Numbered from the stretch's first letter, positions 42,885-52,121 are shown. The stretch is DNA of 55,664 nt from Bacteroidales bacterium (GCA_900768685.1 CAAGDX010000016.1:1-55664), one strand, 5' to 3'. The notes: generated by a model from the sequence alone, not told the origin. Numbers and translations are program-made.

Positions 42885-44915
42885 ATGAAAGATATCAACG
42901 TAATCAATAGCGGAGCAAACAATATACGCGTTCTTGCTGCATCTATGGTGGAAAAAGCCAAATCCGGTCACCCCGGTGGTGCTATGGGCGGAGCAGACTT
43001 CGTAAATGTGCTTTACTCCTCTTTTATAGTAAACGACCCTGACGATGGCAACTGGTTTTCTCGCGACAGATTTTTCCTTGACCCCGGTCACATGTCACCT
43101 ATGCTTTACAGCGTCCTCGCTCTCACCGGCAAATACACTATTGAAGAACTGCAACAGTTCCGCCAGTGGGGCAGCGTAACTCCCGGACACCCGGAATGTG
43201 AACCGCACAGAGGTGTGGAAAATACATCCGGTCCATTAGGTCAAGGACACACCATGGCTGTGGGATGTGCTATTGCGGAACGTTTCATCGTGGCTCGCTT
43301 TGGCGAAAACTTTGCTCACAAAACGTATGCGTTTATTTCAGACGGCGGCGTGCAAGAGGAAATCTCACAAGGTGCAGGACGTCTTGCAGGTTACCTCGGA
43401 CTCAGCAACCTCATAATGTTCTACGACAGCAACAATGTTCAGCTCTCCACAGACGTTGACGCCGTGTCAAACGAAGATGTTGCCGCTAAATATCGTGCTT
43501 GGAACTGGAACGTGATTGAAGTTGACGGCACAAACCCGGTTGAGATTGCAGACGCTCTCACAAAAGCTATCGCTGAAAAAGCAAAACCTACTATTATCAT
43601 AGGTCACACAATTATGGGTCGCGGTTGCGTTACTGCAGACGGACAGAACTTTGAAGGCAAATGCAGCACTCACGGTCAGCCTATCAGCAAATCCGGTGCA
43701 GACTATGCCGCAACCGTGAAAAATCTTGGCGGTGACCCGGAAAATCCTTGGGTTATCCGTCCTGAAGTGGCTAAACTTTATGCCGACCGTGCTGAGGAAC
43801 TCCGCAAGATTGTGGCACAAAGAAAAGCCGCTGAAGCAGAATGGGCTAAAGCTAACCCGGAACTCGCACAGCAACTCAAAGACTTTATCGACGGCAAACT
43901 TCCGGAAATAGACTATGCTGAAATTCAGCACAAAGCAAACACTTCCACTCGCCAGGCTTCCGCAGACGTTCTCGGTGCATTTGCAGTGCAAGTGAAAAAT
44001 ATGATTGTTTCCAGCGCCGACCTTGCAAACTCTGACAAAACTGACGGTTTCCTCAAGAAAACCACTCCATTCAAAGCCGGTGATTTCAGCGGTGCATTCC
44101 TCCATGCAGGTGTTTCCGAACTCACTATGGCATCAATTATGAACGGTATTGCACTCCACAAAGGTGTGATTGGTGCTTGCGGAACATTTTTCGTGTTCAG
44201 CGACTATATGAAACCTGCAGTGAGACTTGCCGCACTTATGGAACTCCCCGTGAAATACATCTGGACACACGATGCTTTCCGCGTGGGTGAAGACGGTCCT
44301 ACTCACGAACCCGTAGAACAGGAAGCACAGATTCGCTTGATGGAAGAACTCAAAAACTTCTCCGGACGCCCGTCTATGCTCGTTCTCCGTCCTGCAGACG
44401 CAGCTGAAACTTCAATAGCATGGAAAATGGCTCTTGAAAACAACAATACACCAACTGCACTCATCCTTTCCCGCCAAGATATCAAAGATTTACCTTCCGT
44501 AACCGGCAATAGACTTCTTGAAGCCGAAGGTGCTATGCGTGGCGGATACGTTGTGATTGAAAGTGCATATCCGAAAATCACACTCGTGGCAAACGGTTCT
44601 GAAGTATCACTCCTGTGCGAAGTTGCAGAAATACTTGAAAAAGAAGACATCAAGTGCAGAGTGGTTTCAATTCCGTCTATAGGACTTTTCAATGAACAAG
44701 ACAAAGAGTACCGCGATAGCGTTATCCCCGTAAACGGACCTATATTCGGACTTACTGCCGGACTGCCTTCCACACTCCGCGGTGTTGTAGGTCCAAACGG
44801 ACACGTTTTCGGTCTTGACCACTTCGGTGCTTCCGCTCCTTATAAAATCCTTGACGAAAAGTTCGGTTTTACAGTGGAAAACGTGCTTTCCGAGGTAAAA
44901 AAACTGATAAAATGA
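42885..44915 (+). CDS. tkt: Transketolase
   Basis: 676 residues, full length. It transfers two-carbon ketol units between sugar phosphates in the pentose phosphate pathway with thiamine diphosphate. Motifs: KAKSGHPGGAMGGADFVNVL, the thiamine-binding ISDGGVQEEISQGAGRLAGY, the C-terminal HDAFRVGEDGPTHEPVEQEA, and LSRQDIKDLPSV. Note the usual second Gly-Asp-Gly segment reads SDGGVQEE, typical for this Bacteroidetes form. A strong hairpin terminator follows. Confidence 0.94.
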   Translation: MKDINVINSGANNIRVLAASMVEKAKSGHPGGAMGGADFVNVLYSSFIVNDPDDGNWFSRDRFFLDPGHMSPMLYSVLALTGKYTIEELQQFRQWGSVTPGHPECEPHRGVENTSGPLGQGHTMAVGCAIAERFIVARFGENFAHKTYAFISDGGVQEEISQGAGRLAGYLGLSNLIMFYDSNNVQLSTDVDAVSNEDVAAKYRAWNWNVIEVDGTNPVEIADALTKAIAEKAKPTIIIGHTIMGRGCVTADGQNFEGKCSTHGQPISKSGADYAATVKNLGGDPENPWVIRPEVAKLYADRAEELRKIVAQRKAAEAEWAKANPELAQQLKDFIDGKLPEIDYAEIQHKANTSTRQASADVLGAFAVQVKNMIVSSADLANSDKTDGFLKKTTPFKAGDFSGAFLHAGVSELTMASIMNGIALHKGVIGACGTFFVFSDYMKPAVRLAALMELPVKYIWTHDAFRVGEDGPTHEPVEQEAQIRLMEELKNFSGRPSMLVLRPADAAETSIAWKMALENNNTPTALILSRQDIKDLPSVTGNRLLEAEGAMRGGYVVIESAYPKITLVANGSEVSLLCEVAEILEKEDIKCRVVSIPSIGLFNEQDKEYRDSVIPVNGPIFGLTAGLPSTLRGVVGPNGHVFGLDHFGASAPYKILDEKFGFTVENVLSEVKKLIK

Positions 44916-44926
44916 ATTATATAATG

Positions 44927-44968
44927 AACAAGCACAAAAAAAAGTTAAAAATTTTTGTGCTTGTTTGA
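44927..44968 (+). terminator. Intrinsic terminator after transketolase
   Basis: AACAAGCACAAAAA (44927-44940) pairs with TTTTTGTGCTTGTT (44952-44965): a 14-bp perfect stem with an 11-nt loop. The likely -7 box of the OmpA-family gene (TAATTTTA at 44980) follows immediately. Confidence 0.88.
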
Positions 44969-45015
44969 AAAAAATGTACTAATTTTACACCCAAATTAGA
45001 AAAAACAATTCAGCT

Positions 45016-46236
45016 ATGAAAAAATTTACGCTTTTAGCTCTTTTCAGTGCCATGGTATTGGCTATCAGTGCACAAGAAAAGTCTGAAGAGATAGTCTATG
45101 TTGAAGACCCATCTCAAGGCTATCTTTTTAATCGTTTTAAAGACAACTGGTTTGTAACGGGTGAAATTGGTGGTAATATTTATTTCTCTACATCCGACCA
45201 GCACCGCAGATGGACAGACCGTTTCGACCCGGCTGCAGGCATTTATGTAGGTAAATGGTTCTCACCACTTATCGCAACTCGCATTGGTATCGATTGGTTG
45301 CAAGTAAAAGGTCTTTCACAGGTTAATGCCCCGGGCGTTGACCAGCGTAATCCTATGGTAAACGGCTACTACAAACAGCAGTTCAACCATTTCGGTCCTG
45401 TTTTTGATGTTATGTTCAACATCACTAACTGGGTTCGCGGATACGTTCCCGGACGTAAATACAACCTTATTGCTTACGCCGGTGCAGGTGGTTATTGGAC
45501 TACTGCTCGTGCATTTGAAGAAAATCCGGATGGCACATACGTAGATAACGGATACAATGATATGCAAGACCGTATCCTCACATTCCGCCTTGGCGTTATG
45601 AACACTTGGAGAATCACGGAACAGGTTCAGCTCGCTCTCGACGTTCGCTACAGCGGACTTGACAACCACCGTGACGAACCGGATATGCGTTGGAACAAGA
45701 CTTCTCACGACTTGCAAGCATACCTCGGCGTTACATACCTCTTCAAACGTCGCGAATGGTATCCTCCTGTAGTTCCTATTTGCCCGGAACCTGAAAACTG
45801 CGACCCTATCCGTGCACAACTCGCTGCTGCTGTTGCTAAAATCGCTGACCTCGAAGACCAGCTCGCTCACTGCTGCGAAAAATGCCCTGTTCCGGAAGTT
45901 GTAGAAGAAGGTCCGCTCGCTACCATCTACTACCCAATCAACATCTTCAAAATCACTCGTAAAGACGTTGCTCTCCTTGAAGCTGTTGCACAAGTGATGA
46001 AAGACAATCCTGATAAGCACTACATCATCACAGGTTGGGCTGATAACTATACAGGTAACGACAAAATCAACACTCGCCTCCGTAACAACCGTGTGAACGG
46101 CGTTAAGAAACAACTCCTTAAACTCGGTGTTCCTGAATCACAAATCACTGCCACTATCAATTCCGGCAACCTTTGTGACCTCGGTGAAAAATACGTTGCA
46201 CTTGACCGTGCCGTTACTATTGAAGAAGCTCGTTAA
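45016..46236 (+). CDS. OmpA-family outer membrane protein
   Basis: 406 residues. Signal peptide MKKFTLLALFSAMVLAISAQ. Residues about 40-255 form an outer membrane beta-barrel (KDNWFVTGEIGGNIYFS, PAAGIYVGKWFSPLIATRIG, YLGVTYLFKRREWYPP). A proline/cysteine hinge follows (VVPICPEPENCDP with a coiled-coil segment RAQLAAAVAKIADLEDQLAH). The C-terminal OmpA-like domain (about 300-406: YYPINIFKITRKDVALLEAV, then NTRLRNNRVNGVKKQLLKLG) should bind peptidoglycan. It links outer membrane and wall. The hairpin at 46264-46296 terminates it. Confidence 0.9.
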   Translation: MKKFTLLALFSAMVLAISAQEKSEEIVYVEDPSQGYLFNRFKDNWFVTGEIGGNIYFSTSDQHRRWTDRFDPAAGIYVGKWFSPLIATRIGIDWLQVKGLSQVNAPGVDQRNPMVNGYYKQQFNHFGPVFDVMFNITNWVRGYVPGRKYNLIAYAGAGGYWTTARAFEENPDGTYVDNGYNDMQDRILTFRLGVMNTWRITEQVQLALDVRYSGLDNHRDEPDMRWNKTSHDLQAYLGVTYLFKRREWYPPVVPICPEPENCDPIRAQLAAAVAKIADLEDQLAHCCEKCPVPEVVEEGPLATIYYPINIFKITRKDVALLEAVAQVMKDNPDKHYIITGWADNYTGNDKINTRLRNNRVNGVKKQLLKLGVPESQITATINSGNLCDLGEKYVALDRAVTIEEAR

Positions 46237-46263
46237 TATTTAAGGTTAAAAAAAATATTCTTC

Positions 46264-46305
46264 AGAGGGTCAACAAATTCATTTTGCTGACCCTCTTTAT
46301 TTTAC
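46264..46305 (+). terminator. Intrinsic terminator after the OmpA-family gene
   Basis: AGAGGGTCA (46264-46272) pairs with TGACCCTCT (46288-46296), followed by TTATTTT. Confidence 0.87.
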
Positions 46306-46311
46306 AGAATA

Positions 46312-47088
46312 ATGAATGATTCTTTCAGCAGAGTAAAACTTCTGTTAGGTGATAGCAACTTTAGCAATATTGCCTCTTCTCGCATAATTATATTCGGACT
46401 CGGAGGCGTAGGAAGTTGGTGTGCGGAAAGCCTTGTCCGCTCCGGAATTAAAGACATCACACTCGTGGATTGTGACAAAGTGGAAATCACAAACATCAAC
46501 AGGCAACTCCCTGCCACCTCTGCTACAATAGGACAAATAAAAGTTGACGCAATGAAAAATCGTCTTCTGGAAATAAATCCGGAAGCGGAAATAACATCAC
46601 TCAGATGCTATTACACCGCCGAAACGGCATCGCAGTTTGACCTGTCGCAGTACGACTATGTAATTGATGCAATAGACTCGCTGAAAGACAAAGCACTCCT
46701 TATCCTTGAAGCCGCAAAAAGCAGTGTCACCCTATTCTCTTCCATGGGGGCGGCACTAAAACTTGACCCACTCAAGATTTCCGTTGCCGAATTTTGGAAA
46801 GTGCAAGGTTGCCCGCTCGCTGCAGCACTCCGCCACAAATTCAAAAAAGAAAAAACGTTCCCCAAAAAGAAATTCAAGTGCGTTTTTTCACCTGAAATCT
46901 TTAAAAATTTGGGTGAACAGCCACAAAAATCCAACAATAATTCCGGCGATTTTTCAAACCTTGACAATTTCAACGTTAATGCAAATAAAGCACAAATAAA
47001 CGGCACACTCGCACACACTACCGCCATTTTCGGCTTTATACTTGCCGGACTCGTTATTCAAGACATCACAAAAAAGCAAACAAAATAA
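46312..47088 (+). CDS. tcdA: tRNA threonylcarbamoyladenosine dehydratase
   Basis: 258 residues, ThiF/E1-like fold. It cyclises the t6A nucleoside at position 37 of ANN-decoding tRNAs to ct6A using ATP. Seen: the nucleotide-binding IIIFGLGGVGSWCAESLVRS, LVDCDKVEITNINRQLPATS and YDYVIDAIDSLKDKALLI. The C-terminal half (from about residue 180) is Lys-rich and variable, as usual. Start ATG 46312 lies directly after the terminator of the upstream gene. A VanZ-like gene follows after 40 bp. Confidence 0.9.
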   Translation: MNDSFSRVKLLLGDSNFSNIASSRIIIFGLGGVGSWCAESLVRSGIKDITLVDCDKVEITNINRQLPATSATIGQIKVDAMKNRLLEINPEAEITSLRCYYTAETASQFDLSQYDYVIDAIDSLKDKALLILEAAKSSVTLFSSMGAALKLDPLKISVAEFWKVQGCPLAAALRHKFKKEKTFPKKKFKCVFSPEIFKNLGEQPQKSNNNSGDFSNLDNFNVNANKAQINGTLAHTTAIFGFILAGLVIQDITKKQTK

Positions 47089-47128
47089 ACCAAATTTACG
47101 TTTAAAGCACACACAGACAGAATATACT

Positions 47129-47536
47129 ATGCAAAAAATCATCTACAAATCACCGGCTTGGCTTTACACTACTATAGTCACACTCGCTATCATTTACCTC
47201 ACGCTCGTTCCAAAACCTCTATCGGATTTTAGAATTTCTTTATGGGAACACACAGACAAGGTTGTCCACGCACTGATGTTCGGCGGATTCGTTGCAGCCT
47301 GCTGTTTAGACTATATGCGTAAATATCAAATCACTGTAATTTCCAAACGCAATATGCTTATAATCATAGTAATAGCCTCTATTTTCGGTGCCTTAATAGA
47401 AATTTTACAAAACGCTATGGGAATAGGTCGCTCCGGCGACTATTTGGATTTTATCGCAGATTTTGCAGGTATTATGCTGTTTGCATCCATTTCACCTGCC
47501 ATTATACGCAAACTATTTTTGCCACAAAACCGGTGA
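47129..47536 (+). CDS. VanZ-like membrane protein
   Basis: 135 residues from ATG 47129; an upstream in-frame start would overlap tcdA. Four hydrophobic helices. The VanZ-family pattern is visible: TKLDKVVHALMFG-like stretch WEHTDKVVHALMFGGFVAAC, then IFGALIEILQNAMGIGRSGD and YLDFIADFAGIMLF. Function in most bacteria is unclear; named for a teicoplanin-resistance relative, but resistance should not be inferred here. Convergent with the porin gene 13 bp away. Confidence 0.84.
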   Translation: MQKIIYKSPAWLYTTIVTLAIIYLTLVPKPLSDFRISLWEHTDKVVHALMFGGFVAACCLDYMRKYQITVISKRNMLIIIVIASIFGALIEILQNAMGIGRSGDYLDFIADFAGIMLFASISPAIIRKLFLPQNR

Positions 47537-47549
47537 TTTCTGTGGTAAT

Positions 47550-48548
47550 TTAGAATCTCACAACAAGCTCTGCTACCACCTTATCACGATTGCCTTCCGT
47601 GGGTGTGAAATCCGAATGATAGAAATATTTTTCGTAGTTCAAACGGATATCTGCATGAACTGACTTGTATTTGTATGTTATGGTAGTACCCACAGTTGCT
47701 CTGTTTCTTGCCACGTCAGACACTGCCAGATAGCCTTCGCCATCTGTGTCAATGCCATTTGAATGGTCCGTCATACCGTCAAATCTGGCTTGAAAAGAGG
47801 CTTGATTAAACACGCCTAATTTTACAGGCATTTTGTACTGCACCTGAGCATTGTATGCGTGACAATTCGGGTTTGGCATATCGGAATAGTGCTTAAACAT
47901 ATATTCTCCCTCTATAAACCAGCGGTCGTATGTCCAATTCACCGTTGCATCGTAAAGTTCTATCCTTGTGACAGACGGCTTCATAGTCTGCCAGCCGCCT
48001 ACAAATGTCATATTTCCTAACTTATACATACCTCTAAATGCCAAGGACACTCCGCTATTAAATGACTCCTGGTCATCAACCGCTTTGGAATTAAACACAC
48101 CGCCTTCAAGCGTTAGAGGAAGCGACTTGTGCAAATATACGAGTTTTAAGCCCACACCACGCACATTACCCACCTGTTTGGCGATAAAAGAGCGGTTTGC
48201 AAAAAACTGGTAGGCAGGAGCACGAAATGCATCTACACCAAAGGGTTTGCGGAACTGTCCGGCTTGAATCTTGAAAGATTCAGACAATTTCATTCTGCAC
48301 CACGCATCAAGAAATCTCATTTTGCCCTTCTCGCACGCATCAAATTGAATATAATAATCAATAACGGGCAAAATATTTCCGCTTACGGAAAGTCTGGCAT
48401 TTCTAACCTGAAATCGGCTTACTCCATCTTCAGTTTCCATTTCGTACTTTCCACGGAATGTGCCGTGTATTTGTGGCATATAGTCTATTCCTTCCGCAAA
48501 AGATGCAAACGGAATAAGGAGCATAAGGAGCAGTTGGCGTAGTCTCAT
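47550..48548 (-). CDS. Outer membrane porin (OprO/OprP-like)
   Basis: 332 residues from ATG 48548; the longer frame crosses the -7 box. Signal peptide MRLRQLLLMLLIPFASFAEG. The remainder is a porin-type barrel: QIHGTFRGKYEMETEDG, FQVRNARLSVSGNILPVIDY and GQFRKPFGVDAFRAP are typical of the phosphate-selective porin O/P family in Bacteroidetes; the C-terminus ends in a strand with terminal Phe (AELVVRF). Such porins allow diffusion of small anions; specificity is not shown by the sequence. The upstream small lipoprotein gene is separately terminated. Confidence 0.86.
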   Translation of the reverse strand: MRLRQLLLMLLIPFASFAEGIDYMPQIHGTFRGKYEMETEDGVSRFQVRNARLSVSGNILPVIDYYIQFDACEKGKMRFLDAWCRMKLSESFKIQAGQFRKPFGVDAFRAPAYQFFANRSFIAKQVGNVRGVGLKLVYLHKSLPLTLEGGVFNSKAVDDQESFNSGVSLAFRGMYKLGNMTFVGGWQTMKPSVTRIELYDATVNWTYDRWFIEGEYMFKHYSDMPNPNCHAYNAQVQYKMPVKLGVFNQASFQARFDGMTDHSNGIDTDGEGYLAVSDVARNRATVGTTITYKYKSVHADIRLNYEKYFYHSDFTPTEGNRDKVVAELVVRF

Positions 48549-48572
48549 AAATCTGTTTTTATATTTGTAATG

Positions 48573-48580
48573 CAAAGTTA
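48573..48580 (-). promoter_or_regulatory. -7 box of the porin gene
   Basis: Minus-strand TAACTTTG, 24 bp upstream of ATG 48548. Confidence 0.6.
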
Positions 48581-48647
48581 CCCATTTTTCGGTTCTCTTT
48601 TGCAATACATACATTAAATTTTGGTTAAGAATCTCATAAAACAAAGA

Positions 48648-48680
48648 AACCACCCGTGAAACGCGGATGGTTCTTTATAC
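48648..48680 (-). terminator. Probable terminator of the small lipoprotein gene
   Basis: Imperfect stem (minus-strand GAACCATCCGCG with CGGGTGGTTTC, including a wobble pair and a bulge), followed on the minus strand by a short T-rich stretch (TTTGTTTT). Confidence 0.6.
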
Positions 48681-48715
48681 GTGCTGTTTAATTTTGTTTC
48701 GCTGTAAACGGAAGC

Positions 48716-48916
48716 TTATTCAGCAACTACAGCAGAGTCAGCAGCTGCAGAATCAGCAGCTTCGCAGCAAGAATCAGCAGGAGCTTCAACAACTTCTTCA
48801 ACAGCTTCTTCAACTACAGCTGCAGAGTCAGCAGCTTCAGCATTGTTGTCAGAAGAACCGCAAGCAACCATTGTCATACCTGCGAGAACAGCGAGAGATA
48901 AAACTAACTTTTTCAT
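48716..48916 (-). CDS. Small acidic lipoprotein, 66 aa
   Basis: Signal peptide with lipobox MVACGS (lipid Cys at residue 19). The mature part is only about 48 residues and is almost all Ala, Glu, Asp, Val and Ser (EEAVEEVVEAPADSCCEAAD), giving a highly acidic, probably extended chain. It contains two adjacent Cys (residues 50-51). The strand choice is supported by a full promoter on the minus strand and by the signal peptide; the plus-strand frame here is a Gln/Leu-rich artefact. Similar tiny Ala/Glu lipoproteins are common in Bacteroidales but their function is unknown. Confidence 0.75.
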   Translation of the reverse strand: MKKLVLSLAVLAGMTMVACGSSDNNAEAADSAAVVEEAVEEVVEAPADSCCEAADSAAADSAVVAE

Positions 48917-48967
48917 TTTCTTGTAAGATTAAATAATAAAACAATAATTTGAGTTTCAAAAACACTG

Positions 48968-48998
48968 CAAAGGTAATGCAAATTTTTGTACTGGCAAA
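48968..48998 (-). promoter_or_regulatory. Promoter of the small acidic lipoprotein gene
   Basis: Minus strand: TTTG (48995-48998), 19 bp, TACCTTTG (48968-48975). Full consensus, 51 bp from the start codon. Confidence 0.82.
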
Positions 48999-49061
48999 TT
49001 TTTTTTTGATTTTTTTTGCTTTATAGCATATTTTTTGGGCACTTTTTGATTTTTGATTGAT

Positions 49062-49098
49062 AAATCCTAATTTCTGTCCTTATTTTTGATTAGGATTT
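49062..49098. other. Inverted repeat downstream of sulP
   Basis: AAATCCTAAT (49062-49071) and ATTAGGATTT (49089-49098), 17 bp apart, in the 233-bp gap between sulP and the small lipoprotein gene. It could terminate sulP (both flanks are AT-rich) or be a protein site; a related GGATTA/TAATCC pair lies upstream of sulP at 50920-50938. Confidence 0.5.
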
Positions 49099-49149
49099 CC
49101 CCTATAAAATACTATTTTTACTTATAAATCATTTTTGCCTATTCAGTAC

Positions 49150-50850
49150 TTAATTTTTTTGCGAACTTTTAGCAATATCGTTTGCCACTGCCACAGCCTT
49201 GGTGATATGGTCGCAAATATACTCTTCGCCAATGAGATTGTGGATGTTCGCATTCTTAAGAGAGGTGTGCACACTCGGATTTACACCGGAAAGCACTATC
49301 TTGATTCCCTCATCATGTGATGACTTTATAAGGAGTTCAAGGTTGTGGATAGCGGTAGAATCTATAAACGGCACCTTTCTCATTCGGATAATACGCACAA
49401 TAGGCTTTTCATGCAGCGTGCTACGCATCATATCGTCAAACTTCGTTGCAATACCAAAGAAAAACGGACCGTCAATCTCATAAACAGATACTCCTTTTTC
49501 CACTGTCAGCACTTCATGGTTTGAAAGGTCTGTTCCTTCTGCCACATCAAGTTGTTCGCTATAAACCTTAATCTGTGAATTCTCCATCACACGACGTAAG
49601 AAGAGCACAATAGCGAGAAGAAGACCTATTTCTATAGCAATTGTAAGGTCAAAAATCACAGTGAGGAAGAATGTTACCAAAAGTACGGAAACATCACTCT
49701 TTGGAGCTTTGAAAATACCTATCACTGTTCTCCAACCGGACATATTGTATGACACTACTATCAGCACAGCTGCAAGACAAGACATCGGCACAAGGTTTAT
49801 CAGCGGCATAAGGAACAAGAATGTGAGCAACAGCACTATTGCGTGAATCACACCTGCTACCGGAGTACGTCCGCCGTTTGTGATGTTTGTCATTGTTCTG
49901 GCAATAGCTCCCGTCACAGGGATTCCGCCAAAGAGTGGAACCGTGATGTTTGCAATACCCTGACCTATAAGTTCCGTATTGCTGTTTGTGCGTGAACCTG
50001 TCACACCGTCCGCAACAGTTGCGGAAAGAAGTGATTCGATAGCACCGAGTACTGCAATAGTAAATGCTGACGGCAATAAGAGGTTTATTGTTGCCATATC
50101 TATATCAAATCCGTGGGGTGACGGAAGTTCCGATGACATATCGCTGAAACGCATTCCAATTGTTTCCACGGTAAGCGACGGACAGAAATAAGAAATTACA
50201 CAAGTGGCTGCTGTCACTATAATTATTGAAATCAATGCTCCCGGAAGTTTCTGCGAAATCTTTGGAGTGAGAACAATAATAAGCAAGGACACAACACCCA
50301 CTGCAAGCGTGTATAAATCTATATTCCCAAGGTTTGAGAGATACATTCCCCACTTTGGAATAAATTCTCCCGGCACTTTGTCAAGACCCAGACCAAAAAA
50401 GTCGTTCATCTGAGTGGAGAAAATTGTCAGGGCAATACCGGCTGTGAACCCCACCACAATAGGATAAGGTATAAACTTGATTACCGTACCAAGCCTGAAA
50501 AGTCCCATCATCACCAAGATGAGTCCTGCCATAAGAGTGGCTATTGCAAGACCCGTCATGCCAAACTGGGCTATAATGTTATAAACTATCACGATAAATG
50601 CCCCGGTAGGTCCACCTATCTGAACGGTATTTCCACCAAATGCGGAAACCATAAAACCACCTATTATAGCGGTGATAAGACCTGTTGTGGGACTAACTCC
50701 GGATGCGATACCAAAGGCAATAGCCAGCGGCAGTGCCACAATACCTACTACAATTCCGGAAATAAAATCTGCTTTAAATTTTGCAAGCGAGTAACCTCGC
50801 AATGATGATAATGATTTCGGATGGAAATCAATAGTACCTGTAAACTTCAT
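49150..50850 (-). CDS. SulP family anion transporter with STAS domain
   Basis: 566 residues. Residues about 20-420 carry the membrane core with about 11-14 helices, including GIVVGIVALPLAIAFGIASG with VSPTTGLITAIIGGFMVSAF, and the conserved FGGIPVTGAIARTMTNI. The C-terminal STAS domain (about 450-555) has IRMRKVPFIDSTAIHNLELL. The family carries sulfate, bicarbonate or dicarboxylates; substrate cannot be set here. Start ATG 50850, with a -7 box 50 bp upstream. Confidence 0.9.
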   Translation of the reverse strand: MKFTGTIDFHPKSLSSLRGYSLAKFKADFISGIVVGIVALPLAIAFGIASGVSPTTGLITAIIGGFMVSAFGGNTVQIGGPTGAFIVIVYNIIAQFGMTGLAIATLMAGLILVMMGLFRLGTVIKFIPYPIVVGFTAGIALTIFSTQMNDFFGLGLDKVPGEFIPKWGMYLSNLGNIDLYTLAVGVVSLLIIVLTPKISQKLPGALISIIIVTAATCVISYFCPSLTVETIGMRFSDMSSELPSPHGFDIDMATINLLLPSAFTIAVLGAIESLLSATVADGVTGSRTNSNTELIGQGIANITVPLFGGIPVTGAIARTMTNITNGGRTPVAGVIHAIVLLLTFLFLMPLINLVPMSCLAAVLIVVSYNMSGWRTVIGIFKAPKSDVSVLLVTFFLTVIFDLTIAIEIGLLLAIVLFLRRVMENSQIKVYSEQLDVAEGTDLSNHEVLTVEKGVSVYEIDGPFFFGIATKFDDMMRSTLHEKPIVRIIRMRKVPFIDSTAIHNLELLIKSSHDEGIKIVLSGVNPSVHTSLKNANIHNLIGEEYICDHITKAVAVANDIAKSSQKN

Positions 50851-50899
50851 GTGTACTAATCTTTTTACCTTAATTTATCTTAATTTTCCTAAAACTGTG

Positions 50900-50938
50900 C
50901 AAAGTTACAATTTTTTTTTGGATTAGTAGGCATAATCC
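50900..50938 (-). promoter_or_regulatory. -7 box and inverted repeat upstream of sulP
   Basis: Minus-strand TAACTTTG at 50900-50907. A short inverted repeat GGATTA (50920-50925)/TAATCC (50933-50938) covers the expected -33 region and could be an operator. Confidence 0.5.
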
Positions 50939-50986
50939 TAAGTTTTGTCATACTACTGTAAAACAAATTAAACAAAGCCTATGCTA

Positions 50987-51790
50987 CTATTCTTCCGCTT
51001 CTTGATTCTCATCCTTCTTCTCTGCCGGAACAAGGAATGAACTGAACTCCCATAGAGAATAAATAGGTATAAAGACCACAAAAAGGGTGAACGGGTCGCC
51101 TGTGGGAGTTATAAGTGCGGCTGCTATAAGCAATGCCACTATTGCATGGCGACGGAATTTGGAGAAAAAGCCCTTTGTGAGTATATGAAATTTGCCCAGG
51201 AGCCAAGCCAAAAGCGGCAATTCAAACACAAGTCCCATAATCAGGCATATACCCAGGAAATTATCCATATATGATTCCAGAGTCAGTGTGTTTTCTATCG
51301 TGGCACTGAGCTGATATGTGGCAAGAAAACGGAGTGTGAGAGGAAAAACAAGGAAATAACCCACCGCCACACCAAGGTAAAACATAGCATTACCAAACAA
51401 AAAGGCTACTCGGGCATTTTTCTTCTCTTCCGGATAAAGACCCGGACTGATAAAACTCCAGAGCATACTTATTATTATAGGAAAACATACCACGGCAGCA
51501 CTCCAGCCGGACATTGAAAGGTGCGTAAACAACTGTGCTGCAAGGTTTATGTTTATAAGACTGATTTCAAATGCCGGTGCTCCGGATTCCGGCGGAACTA
51601 TAGCATCAAAAAAGCGATACAGAGGAAAATCCGCATGCGTAGGTGCAAGAATAACATTATCGAACAGCCACGGCATTGCCATAAACATAGCAATAGCCAC
51701 AACTATCACAACCACAACGATGCGGAAGAGTATTTTCCTCAACTCATCAATGTGGTCCCAAAAAGACATTTCTTTCTGTTCGTCGGACAC
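50987..51790 (-). CDS. tatC: Twin-arginine translocase subunit TatC
   Basis: 267 residues from a GTG at 51790; an ATG seven codons in (51769) is also possible. Six membrane helices. The N-terminus MSFWDHIDELRKILFRIVVV matches TatC, and the later SFISPGLYPEEKKNARVAFL loop and GLVFELPLLAWLLGKFHILT are typical. TatC recognises twin-arginine signals of folded exported proteins at the inner membrane. tatA follows upstream in transcription order by 48 bp; no tatB is seen, as is usual in Bacteroidetes. Confidence 0.94.
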   Translation of the reverse strand: MSDEQKEMSFWDHIDELRKILFRIVVVVIVVAIAMFMAMPWLFDNVILAPTHADFPLYRFFDAIVPPESGAPAFEISLININLAAQLFTHLSMSGWSAAVVCFPIIISMLWSFISPGLYPEEKKNARVAFLFGNAMFYLGVAVGYFLVFPLTLRFLATYQLSATIENTLTLESYMDNFLGICLIMGLVFELPLLAWLLGKFHILTKGFFSKFRRHAIVALLIAAALITPTGDPFTLFVVFIPIYSLWEFSSFLVPAEKKDENQEAEE

Positions 51791-51838
51791 CTATGCTATA
51801 CTTGAAAAAAAAACTTTGCCTTTGAGAAAAACAGGCTC

Positions 51839-52048
51839 TTATTTTCTATCGTCCCTTATTTCTTGCTCAATATCGTTTTTTGTATCACGCAAACCTTCCT
51901 TGAATGAAGATATTCCTTTTCCTATACCTCGCATCAGTTCGGGAATTTTTTTGCCACCAAAGAGCAGAAGAACCACTACCAGGATTATAATCCATTCCCA
52001 ACCGCGGATATTACCTAAAAACAAAGGAATAAATGCATATATAGCCAT
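51839..52048 (-). CDS. tatA: Twin-arginine translocase subunit TatA
   Basis: 69 residues. A single membrane helix (WIIILVVVLLLFGGKKIPEL) followed by the conserved FGGKKIPEL hinge and an amphipathic helix (GIGKGISSFKEGLRD), then a short charged tail. It forms the pore-like assembly with TatC. The first gene of a tatA-tatC pair on the minus strand, with a TAACTTTA box at 52091-52098 upstream. Confidence 0.93.
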   Translation of the reverse strand: MAIYAFIPLFLGNIRGWEWIIILVVVLLLFGGKKIPELMRGIGKGISSFKEGLRDTKNDIEQEIRDDRK

Positions 52049-52121
52049 AATAAATACGTATTTAGATGTTTTTACTCGTTTTTATCGCTGTAAAGTTACA
52101 AAAAATATTCGTAACTACGCA

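Noticed and set aside
47042..47128. Extended N-terminus of the VanZ-like gene
   Set aside because: Would overlap the end of tcdA and lacks family-like sequence before MQKIIYKSP.
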